Assembly (NCBI GenBank): GCA_020742515.1
Contig: DYWT01000012.1
Span: 1-38,021 of the forward strand
Origin: Sporosarcina psychrophila
GTDB taxonomy: Bacteria; Bacillota; Bacilli; Bacillales_A; Planococcaceae
Direction of reading: 5' to 3'
Length of the DNA: 38,021 nt
A model generated the notes under the pieces. It was given only the letters and a program-made list of their open reading frames with translations. It had not been told where the DNA came from and made no database searches. Shown piece by piece: positions 31,251 to 38,021 of the stretch; position 1 is the stretch's first letter; each line of letters opens with the position of its first letter. The position numbers and the translations under genes are program-made.

Positions 31251-34200
31251 TTGATAGATGTAAATAATTTTGAGTATATGAAGATCGGGCTTGCTTCATC
31301 TGATAAGATCCGTTCATGGTCATATGGTGAAGTGAAAAAGCCGGAAACAATTAACTACCGTACATTGAAACCCGAAAAAGATGGTCTGTTCTGTGAACGT
31401 ATTTTTGGACCTACAAAAGATTGGGAATGTCATTGCGGGAAGTATAAACGCGTTCGTTATAAAGGCGTCGTTTGTGACCGTTGTGGAGTAGAAGTGACGC
31501 GTCAAAAAGTTCGTCGTGAACGTATGGGGCATATTGAACTTGCAGCTCCTGTAACACATATTTGGTACTTCAAAGGAATTCCAAGCCGAATGGGTCTTAT
31601 CCTTGATATGACACCACGTGCTTTGGAGGAAATCATCTATTTCGCATCATATGTAGTCGTTGACCCTGCGGATACTCCGCTTGAAAGGAAGCAATTGCTT
31701 TCAGAACGGGAATATCGTATCTACCGCGAAAAGTATGGTTCCAAATTCCAGGCGTTAATGGGTGCTGAAGCGATTGAACGTCTTCTTGCGGCTATCGATC
31801 TTGAAAAAGAGATGGAATTCTTGAAAGAAGAGTTAAAAACAGTTCAAGGACAACGTCGTACACGTGCAATCAGACGTCTAGAAGTTGTAGAAGCATTCCG
31901 TAACTCGGGCAATAAACCTGAATGGATGGTTCTTGAAGTATTGCCAGTCATTCCACCGGAGCTTCGCCCAATGGTGCAGCTTGATGGTGGACGATTTGCA
32001 ACATCTGACTTGAACGACCTGTACAGAAGGGTTATCAACCGGAACAATCGATTGAAACGCTTATTGGATTTAGGCGCACCGGGAATCATTGTACAGAACG
32101 AAAAGCGGATGCTGCAAGAAGCAGTTGATGCACTTATCGATAATGGTCGCCGTGGCCGTCCGGTTACAGGGCCTGGTAACCGTCCATTGAAATCCCTTTC
32201 TCATATGCTGAAAGGTAAGCAAGGACGTTTCCGTCAAAACTTACTAGGAAAACGTGTTGACTATTCTGGTCGTTCCGTTATCGTCGTAGGTCCTAACTTG
32301 AAAATGTATCAGTGCGGTCTGCCGAAAGAAATGGCGATTGAACTATTTAAACCGTTTGTTATGAAAGAACTCGTTGAACGAGGTCTTGCGCACAACATTA
32401 AGAGTGCCAAACGTAAAATTGAACGCCTCCATTCGGAAGTTTGGGACGTTCTCGAAGAAGTCATCAAGGAGCATCCGGTCTTATTGAACCGTGCCCCGAC
32501 TCTTCACCGACTTGGTATTCAAGCATTCGAGCCGATTCTTGTAGAAGGACGTGCGATTACGCTTCACCCACTTGTTTGTACAGCCTATAACGCTGACTTC
32601 GATGGTGACCAAATGGCCGTCCACGTTCCGTTATCCGCAGAAGCACAAGCGGAAGCGCGTCTTCTTATGTTGGCAGCACAAAACATTTTGAACCCGAAAG
32701 ACGGGAAACCAGTCGTTACGCCTTCTCAGGATATGGTATTAGGAAACTACTACCTCACACTGGAACGTAAAGGCGCGTCAGGGGAAGGTACTTCATTCCG
32801 GGATGCGGATGAGGCGCTAATTGCTTATCATAACGGTTTCGTACATTTACATTCGCGTATCGCTATTCAGGCAAGTTCTTTGAACAACCCTACGTTTACT
32901 GATGAACAGAATGGTAAGCTTCTTATAACGACAGTCGGAAAAGTGATTTTCAATGAAATTCTGCCGAAATCTTTCCCGTATATTAACGAGCCGTCAGATT
33001 TCAACTTGCAAATCGAAACACCAGACAAGTACTTTGTATCTGGGACTGTGAACGTTAAAGAGCATGTTGCTGAAATGGAACTAATTGAGCCGTTCAAGAA
33101 AAAAATCCTTGGAAATATCATCGCGGAGATCTTCAAACGTTTCCACATTACAGAAACGTCAAGAATGCTTGACCGGATGAAAAATCTTGGATTTAAATAT
33201 TCTACTCGTGCAGGGATTACGATCGGTATTTCCGATATCGTCGTCTTGCCTAATAAAGACGATATCCTGAAAGAAGCACAAGATAAAGTCGATAAAGTGA
33301 TGCAGCAATTCCGTCGTGGTCTCATAACAGAAGAAGAGCGATATGATCGCGTCATTTCTTACTGGAGCCATGCGAAGGATGTCATTCAGGATAAATTGAT
33401 GGACTCCCTCGATCACTCAAACCCGATTTACATGATGAGTGACTCGGGCGCACGGGGTAACGCATCAAACTTTACGCAGCTTGCTGGTATGCGTGGTCTG
33501 ATGGCCAACCCGGCTGGACGAATCATCGAACTTCCAATCAAATCGTCATTCCGTGAAGGATTGACGGTGCTTGAGTACTTCATCTCGACACACGGAGCGC
33601 GTAAAGGACTTGCCGATACTGCCCTTAAGACAGCTGACTCAGGTTACTTGACACGTCGACTTGTTGACGTTGCACAAGACGTCATCGTTCGTGAAGATGA
33701 TTGTGGTACGGATCGCGGATTGGATATCGGAGCACTTATGGATGGAACGGAAGTAATCGAAGGTCTGGATGAACGTATCGAAGGCCGTCACACGAAGAAA
33801 ACGATTTACCATCCTGAAACAGGTGCTTTGATTCTTAAAAAAGATGGATTGATTACTGCTGATGCTGCTCGCGCAATTTTGGATGCGGGACTTGAGCAAA
33901 TAACGATCCGTTCTGCGTTCACTTGTAATACGAAACACGGCGTATGTAAATTATGTTACGGCATTAACTTGGCAACAGGTGAAAAAGTTGAAGTGGGTGA
34001 AGCGGTTGGTATTATCGCTGCACAATCTATCGGCGAGCCGGGTACACAGCTTACAATGCGTACGTTCCATACAGGTGGAGTTGCAGGGGATGATATTACA
34101 CAAGGTCTTCCGCGTATCCAAGAGATCTTCGAATCACGTAATCCAAAAGGGGTTGCGGTCATTTCGGAAATCAAAGGGGAAATCATCGAAATCGATGAAA

Positions 34201-34832
34201 TCCGTGAAGGCCAAAAAGAAATTACAATTCAAGGCGATGTAGAAACGCGGAAATACCTCACGCCATACAACGCCCGTCTTAAAGTCGATGTCGGTGATAA
34301 GATTGATCGCGGTGAAGTTATAACAGAAGGTTCTATCGATCCGAAAGAATTGATTGTTGTAAAAGACGTTGTTACCGTTCAAGTTTATCTCTTAAAAGAA
34401 GTTCAAAAAGTTTACCGTATGCAGGGTGTTGAAATCGGCGATAAACACGTTGAAGTAATGGTTCGCCAAATGCTTCGTAAAGTGCGTATTATCGAAGCGG
34501 GAGACACGGATCTGTTACCGGGCTCACTGCTCGACATCCATCAATTCTCGGATGCGAATGCAGAAGTGCTTAAAGTTAACAAGGTTCCGGCTACTTGCCG
34601 TCCTGTCATTCTCGGTATTACAAAAGCTTCACTTGAAACGGAATCCTTCTTATCGGCAGCATCTTTCCAAGAGACAACGCGTGTCTTGACAGATGCAGCT
34701 ATTAAAGGGAAAACCGATGAGTTACTTGGCTTGAAAGAGAACGTTATTATCGGTAAACTTGTTCCAGCCGGAACAGGAATGCAACGTTACCGTCATATCG
34801 TGATGGAGCAAGAAAAAACAGCAACTAAGTAA
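31251..34832 (+). CDS. rpoC: RNA polymerase beta' subunit RpoC
   Basis: A 1193-residue beta' subunit. The N-terminal zinc ribbon is [20 protein letters not shown], the catalytic magnesium triad is [12 protein letters not shown], and the second zinc site combines DCGTDRG with [13 protein letters not shown]. The trigger-loop region is [20 protein letters not shown]. The start is TTG 31251, with GGGAGGTAGG upstream; it gives [20 protein letters not shown] like B. subtilis. Length is normal for Bacillales, without the large insert of proteobacteria. A terminator follows the gene. Confidence 0.98.
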   Translation: MIDVNNFEYMKIGLASSDKIRSWSYGEVKKPETINYRTLKPEKDGLFCERIFGPTKDWECHCGKYKRVRYKGVVCDRCGVEVTRQKVRRERMGHIELAAPVTHIWYFKGIPSRMGLILDMTPRALEEIIYFASYVVVDPADTPLERKQLLSEREYRIYREKYGSKFQALMGAEAIERLLAAIDLEKEMEFLKEELKTVQGQRRTRAIRRLEVVEAFRNSGNKPEWMVLEVLPVIPPELRPMVQLDGGRFATSDLNDLYRRVINRNNRLKRLLDLGAPGIIVQNEKRMLQEAVDALIDNGRRGRPVTGPGNRPLKSLSHMLKGKQGRFRQNLLGKRVDYSGRSVIVVGPNLKMYQCGLPKEMAIELFKPFVMKELVERGLAHNIKSAKRKIERLHSEVWDVLEEVIKEHPVLLNRAPTLHRLGIQAFEPILVEGRAITLHPLVCTAYNADFDGDQMAVHVPLSAEAQAEARLLMLAAQNILNPKDGKPVVTPSQDMVLGNYYLTLERKGASGEGTSFRDADEALIAYHNGFVHLHSRIAIQASSLNNPTFTDEQNGKLLITTVGKVIFNEILPKSFPYINEPSDFNLQIETPDKYFVSGTVNVKEHVAEMELIEPFKKKILGNIIAEIFKRFHITETSRMLDRMKNLGFKYSTRAGITIGISDIVVLPNKDDILKEAQDKVDKVMQQFRRGLITEEERYDRVISYWSHAKDVIQDKLMDSLDHSNPIYMMSDSGARGNASNFTQLAGMRGLMANPAGRIIELPIKSSFREGLTVLEYFISTHGARKGLADTALKTADSGYLTRRLVDVAQDVIVREDDCGTDRGLDIGALMDGTEVIEGLDERIEGRHTKKTIYHPETGALILKKDGLITADAARAILDAGLEQITIRSAFTCNTKHGVCKLCYGINLATGEKVEVGEAVGIIAAQSIGEPGTQLTMRTFHTGGVAGDDITQGLPRIQEIFESRNPKGVAVISEIKGEIIEIDEIREGQKEITIQGDVETRKYLTPYNARLKVDVGDKIDRGEVITEGSIDPKELIVVKDVVTVQVYLLKEVQKVYRMQGVEIGDKHVEVMVRQMLRKVRIIEAGDTDLLPGSLLDIHQFSDANAEVLKVNKVPATCRPVILGITKASLETESFLSAASFQETTRVLTDAAIKGKTDELLGLKENVIIGKLVPAGTGMQRYRHIVMEQEKTATK

Positions 34833-34860
34833 GTTAGAGTTATATCACTTAAACTTAAAA

Positions 34861-34895
34861 CAGGGGAATACGAAAGTACTCCCCTGATTTTCTTT
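34861..34895 (+). terminator. rpoBC terminator
   Basis: CAGGGGAATAC pairs with GTACTCCCCTG (one mismatch) around a GAAA tetraloop, followed by ATTTTCTTTT. Confidence 0.88.
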
Positions 34896-34901
34896 TATGT
34901 G

Positions 34902-34930
34902 TTGACAGTTTTACTAACAGGTGATAAAAT
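34902..34930 (+). promoter_or_regulatory. Promoter of the ybxF-rpsL-rpsG-fusA operon
   Basis: TTGACA (34902-34907), a 17-bp spacer and TAAAAT (34925-34930), just after the rpoBC terminator. Confidence 0.85.
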
Positions 34931-34975
34931 ACAAAAGGTTGATAGTTGGATGTCTGTACTTTGGAGGATGTGGAA

Positions 34976-35224
34976 ATGTCTTATGAAAAAGTCGAGCAGG
35001 CAAAGAAGACAATCATCGGTACAAAGCAAGCAGTGAAAGCAATCCGTGCAGGGATAGTGATAGAAATTATTATTGCGCAGGATGCAGAAGAACGGATTAT
35101 TGCTCCAGTGATGGAGGAAGCCGCACTTCATGGCGTTCAAGTGACACATGTTGATTCGAAAGAAAGACTCGGAAACGCTTGTGGCATTCAAGTCAGTGCA
35201 GCGGTGGTTGCGATTACTGAATAA
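34976..35224 (+). CDS. ybxF: L7Ae-family ribosomal protein YbxF
   Basis: An 82-residue protein of the L7Ae/L30e family, which binds RNA kink-turns. KKTIIGTKQAVKAIRAGIV, IIAQDAEERI and KERLGNACGIQVSAAVVAI align with B. subtilis YbxF. Its partner RNA in the cell is not settled; association with the ribosome has been proposed for the family. The start is ATG 34976, with TTGGAGGATG just upstream; the ATG at 34946 is not preceded by a site. It is the first gene of the str operon, as usual in Bacillus. Confidence 0.94.
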   Translation: MSYEKVEQAKKTIIGTKQAVKAIRAGIVIEIIIAQDAEERIIAPVMEEAALHGVQVTHVDSKERLGNACGIQVSAAVVAITE

Positions 35225-35229
35225 TAGTT

Positions 35230-35258
35230 TTTGTGCAATGAAGCACAAAGACTTTGTT
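35230..35258 (+). terminator. Weak terminator-like hairpin after ybxF
   Basis: TTTGTGC (35230-35236) pairs with GCACAAA (35243-35249), followed by GACTTTGTTTTT. A second small hairpin, ACCAC/GTGGT (35275-35279 with 35288-35292), precedes the rpsL ribosome-binding site. Together they may tune the step from ybxF to rpsL. Confidence 0.5.
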
Positions 35259-35325
35259 TTTACCCCAAAAATGAACCACCTGGATGTGTGGTCTTACAAA
35301 AGAAGTTCGAAAGGAGGAAAAACCG

Positions 35326-35745
35326 ATGCCTACAATTAATCAATTGGTCCGTAAACCACGTAAATCAAAAGTGACAGGATCTAAATCTCCAGCACTCGGA
35401 AAAAGCTATAACAGCTTCAAAAAGTCAATGACAAACGTAAACTCACCACAAAAAAGAGGTGTTTGTACGCGTGTTGGCACAATGACACCGAAAAAGCCTA
35501 ACTCGGCTCTTCGTAAATATGCACGTGTACGCTTGACGAACTCATTGGAAGTCAACGCATACATCCCTGGTGAAGGCCACAACCTTCAAGAGCACAGTGT
35601 AGTCCTACTTCGCGGCGGACGCGTAAAAGACTTACCAGGTGTTCGTTACCACATCGTTCGTGGAGCACTTGATACAGCTGGTGTAACTGGCCGTATGCAA
35701 AGCCGTTCTATGTACGGAGCTAAAAAACCTAAAGTTAAAAAGTAA
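35326..35745 (+). CDS. rpsL: Ribosomal protein S12
   Basis: A 139-residue decoding-centre protein. It carries the Firmicutes-type insertion (about 15-40) before [21 protein letters not shown]56 in [11 protein letters not shown], the classic streptomycin-resistance position, is the wild-type lysine, and [17 protein letters not shown] is also wild type. ATG 35326 follows AAAGGAGG at about 8 nt; the ATG at 35284 would translate that site. It is followed by rpsG after an unusual tandem repeat. Confidence 0.98.
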   Translation: MPTINQLVRKPRKSKVTGSKSPALGKSYNSFKKSMTNVNSPQKRGVCTRVGTMTPKKPNSALRKYARVRLTNSLEVNAYIPGEGHNLQEHSVVLLRGGRVKDLPGVRYHIVRGALDTAGVTGRMQSRSMYGAKKPKVKK

Positions 35746-35748
35746 GAA

Positions 35749-35815
35749 AAATTAATTCGAGATAATCATTTCGGAAAGTTAAGGGAAATTAACTCGGAAT
35801 AATCATTTCGAAAGG
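35749..35815 (+). repeat. Tandem 37-bp duplication between rpsL and rpsG
   Basis: AAATTAATTCGAGATAATCA with TTTCGGAAAG (35749-35778) recurs as AAATTAACTCGGAATAATCA with TTTCGAAAGG (35786-35815), with a period of 37 bp and 4-5 differences in 30. The second copy runs into the rpsG ribosome-binding site. In E. coli the S7 protein binds the rpsL-rpsG intercistronic RNA; whether this repeat plays such a part is unknown. Confidence 0.8.
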
Positions 35816-35826
35816 AGGAATACAAC

Positions 35827-36297
35827 ATGCCACGTAAAGGTCCTGTTGCAAAACGTGACGTACTTCCGGATCCGATTTATAATTCGAAGCTCGTTTCACG
35901 TCTAATTAATAAAATGATGGTTGACGGTAAAAAAGGAACATCTCAGAAAATCCTCTATGGTGCGTTCGAGCTTGTGGAAGAACGTTCAGGTAAAGATCCA
36001 CTTGAAGTATTCGAAGCGGCACTTACTAACGTTATGCCTGTACTTGAAGTTAAAGCACGCCGCGTAGGTGGAGCAAACTATCAAGTTCCAGTTGAAGTAC
36101 GCCCTGATCGTCGTACGACTCTTGGACTTCGTTACATCGTTAACTACTCACGCACACGCGGTGAGAAAACAATGGAAGAACGTCTTGCGAATGAAATCCT
36201 TGACGCATCTAACAACACTGGTGCTTCTGTGAAACGCCGTGAAGAAATGCATAAAATGGCAGATGCTAACAAAGCATTCGCTCACTACCGCTGGTAA
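35827..36297 (+). CDS. rpsG: Ribosomal protein S7
   Basis: A 156-residue primary binding protein of the 16S rRNA 3' major domain (head of the 30S subunit). [20 protein letters not shown] and [20 protein letters not shown] are characteristic; the C-terminus [15 protein letters not shown] is normal for the short form. ATG 35827 has AAGGAGG 8 nt upstream. fusA follows after 51 nt. Confidence 0.98.
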   Translation: MPRKGPVAKRDVLPDPIYNSKLVSRLINKMMVDGKKGTSQKILYGAFELVEERSGKDPLEVFEAALTNVMPVLEVKARRVGGANYQVPVEVRPDRRTTLGLRYIVNYSRTRGEKTMEERLANEILDASNNTGASVKRREEMHKMADANKAFAHYRW

Positions 36298-36348
36298 GAT
36301 TCAGCGAATCATTGACACTCTAATCCGAGACGGAAGGAGATCTATAAT

Positions 36349-38021
36349 ATGGCTAGAAAATTCTCCTTAGAGAATACGCGTAATATTGGTATCATGGCTC
36401 ACATTGACGCCGGTAAAACGACGACGACTGAACGTATCCTTTATTACACTGGTAAAATCCACAAAATCGGAGAAACGCACGAAGGTGCATCTCAAATGGA
36501 CTGGATGGAGCAAGAACAAGAGCGCGGAATCACAATCACATCAGCTGCAACAACAGCTGAATGGAAAGATCACCGCGTAAACATCATTGATACTCCTGGT
36601 CACGTAGACTTCACTGTTGAAGTTGAACGTTCCCTTCGTGTTCTTGATGGAGCTGTAACAGTACTTGACGCTCAATCAGGTGTTGAACCACAAACAGAAA
36701 CGGTTTGGCGTCAAGCGACTAACTATGGCGTTCCACGTCTAGTATTTGTTAACAAGATGGACAAAACGGGTGCAGACTTCCTATATTCTGTAGGTACACT
36801 TCGTGAACGTCTTGGAGCAAACGCGCATCCAATTCAATTGCCGATCGGTGCAGAAGATACATTCTCTGCAATCATCGATTTAGTTGAAATGAATGCAGTT
36901 TACTACGGCGATGATTCAGGTATGACTGCAGAAATCAAAGAAATTCCGGAAGAATTCCGTGCGCAAGCCGAAGAATACCGTGAAAAAATGATTGAAGCGG
37001 TTGCTGAATTTGATGAAGCCCTAATGAACAAATTCTTGGATGAAGAAGAAATTACTACCGCAGAAATCAAAAAAGCAATTCGTAACGCGACATTGGCTGT
37101 TGAATTCTATCCGGTTGTATGTGGTACTGCTTTCAAGAACAAAGGTGTTCAACTCGTTCTTGATGCTGTAGTTGATTATCTTCCATCACCACTAGATATC
37201 CCGCCTATGAAAGGAACAAATCCTGATACTGATGAAGAAGTTGAGCGTCACTCAGACGACAGCGAGCCGTTCTCGGCACTTGCATTCAAAGTTATGACGG
37301 ATCCTTATGTAGGTAAATTGACATTCTTCCGTGTGTATTCTGGTGTTCTTCAATCAGGATCATACGTTCAGAACTCTTCTAAAGGGAAGCGTGAACGCGT
37401 AGGACGTATTCTACAAATGCATGCCAACTCTCGTGAAGAAATTTCTGAAGTACATTCAGGGGAAATTGCTGCTGCAGTCGGACTTAAAGATACAGGAACT
37501 GGTGACACATTATGTGAGGCTAGCGCACCTGTAATTCTTGAGTCTATGGACTTCCCAGAACCAGTAATTTCACTTTCTGTTGAACCGAAAACAAAAGCCG
37601 ACCAAGATAAAATGGGTATGGCTCTTGCTAAACTTCAAGAGGAAGACCCGACATTCCGCGCACATACAGACCAAGAAACTGGAGAAGTAATCATCGCTGG
37701 TATGGGTGAGTTGCATCTTGATGTTCTTGTAGACCGTATGCGTCGTGAATTCAACGTTGAAGCTAACGTCGGAGCACCGCAAGTATCTTACCGTGAAACA
37801 TTCCGTGCATCTGCGGAAGTTGAAGGTAAATTCGTGCGTCAATCCGGTGGACGCGGACAGTTTGGTCACGTTTGGATCGAATTCTCTCCTAACGAAGAAG
37901 GAAAAGGATTCGAATTTATCAATAACGTTGTCGGAGGATCTGTTCCACGTGAATATATCCCGGCAGTTGAAGCAGGTATCCGTGATTCGCTTGATAATGG
38001 TGTAATCGCTGGTTATCCTTT
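36349..38021 (+). CDS. fusA: Elongation factor G, cut by the window end
   Basis: The first 557 codons of a translational GTPase that normally has about 692 residues; the reading frame is open to the last base. The G domain has [14 protein letters not shown] (P loop), [11 protein letters not shown] (switch I), [13 protein letters not shown] (G3), NKMD (G4) and a G5 loop. Domain II ([20 protein letters not shown]) and domains III-IV ([18 protein letters not shown], then [13 protein letters not shown]) follow. ATG 36349 has GGAAGGAGA about 8 nt upstream. The missing part is the end of domain IV and domain V. In Bacillus tufA would come next. Confidence 0.98.
   Translation, partial: MARKFSLENTRNIGIMAHIDAGKTTTTERILYYTGKIHKIGETHEGASQMDWMEQEQERGITITSAATTAEWKDHRVNIIDTPGHVDFTVEVERSLRVLDGAVTVLDAQSGVEPQTETVWRQATNYGVPRLVFVNKMDKTGADFLYSVGTLRERLGANAHPIQLPIGAEDTFSAIIDLVEMNAVYYGDDSGMTAEIKEIPEEFRAQAEEYREKMIEAVAEFDEALMNKFLDEEEITTAEIKKAIRNATLAVEFYPVVCGTAFKNKGVQLVLDAVVDYLPSPLDIPPMKGTNPDTDEEVERHSDDSEPFSALAFKVMTDPYVGKLTFFRVYSGVLQSGSYVQNSSKGKRERVGRILQMHANSREEISEVHSGEIAAAVGLKDTGTGDTLCEASAPVILESMDFPEPVISLSVEPKTKADQDKMGMALAKLQEEDPTFRAHTDQETGEVIIAGMGELHLDVLVDRMRREFNVEANVGAPQVSYRETFRASAEVEGKFVRQSGGRGQFGHVWIEFSPNEEGKGFEFINNVVGGSVPREYIPAVEAGIRDSLDNGVIAGYP

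Noticed and set aside
32867-33355. 162-residue minus-strand ORF inside rpoC
   Set aside because: It is antisense to an intact, conserved rpoC frame, with no promoter or Shine-Dalgarno and no recognisable protein.

Overview
The window looks like a chromosome segment of a low-to-medium GC, spore-forming member of the Bacillales, most likely Planococcaceae (Sporosarcina-like). Three things point there: the gene order from ctsR to fusA is the classic Bacillus order, the proteins read as close relatives of the B. subtilis ones, and there is a CotD-like spore coat gene. The genus is an inference from recalled sequence flavour, not from a search. No tRNA, rRNA, CRISPR array, prophage or insertion sequence was seen.

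Layout. Positions 1-300 hold two structured intergenic repeats. Positions 316-6937 are a mixed block of small transcription units: a DUF779 protein, a DCC-family (YuxK-like) protein, a 60-residue unknown, a CotD-like coat protein, a small membrane protein, bioY-bioB behind a BirA-type operator, a GNAT acetyltransferase and a 568-residue membrane protein of unknown function. Positions 7044-11950 are the ctsR-mcsA-mcsB-clpC stress operon, with a CtsR box before ctsR and an identical second one before clpC. Positions 12030-17432 carry radA, yacL, ispD, ispF and gltX; disA, which sits between radA and yacL in B. subtilis, is absent here. Positions 17435-21942 carry a cysteine T-box, two tandem 183-bp structured repeats, then cysE, cysS, mrnC, rlmB and rae1. 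From 21947 onward come sigH, rpmG, secE, nusG, rplK, rplA, rplJ, rplL, ybxB, rpoB, rpoC, ybxF, rpsL, rpsG and fusA, which is cut by the window end.

How the genes work together. CtsR, McsA, McsB and ClpC form the protein-arginine phosphorylation and Clp proteolysis module. RadA repairs DNA. IspD and IspF are two steps of the MEP isoprenoid pathway. GltX and CysS charge tRNAs, and CysE with CysS sits under control of uncharged tRNA-Cys. MrnC, RlmB and Rae1 act on rRNA or ribosome-associated RNA. The rest is transcription and translation machinery with leader-mediated autoregulation (L1-type motifs, L10 leader, attenuators).

Most of the window is conserved housekeeping sequence and no new multi-gene system is evident. 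The most interesting unexplained signals are the repeat family, whose hairpin stems covary between copies (two copies lie inside the cysES leader), the duplicated CtsR control at clpC, the missing disA, and a hairpin between the Shine-Dalgarno sequence and the start codon of nusG. Start codons were often moved downstream of the longest ORF to fit the Shine-Dalgarno spacing; each such choice is explained.
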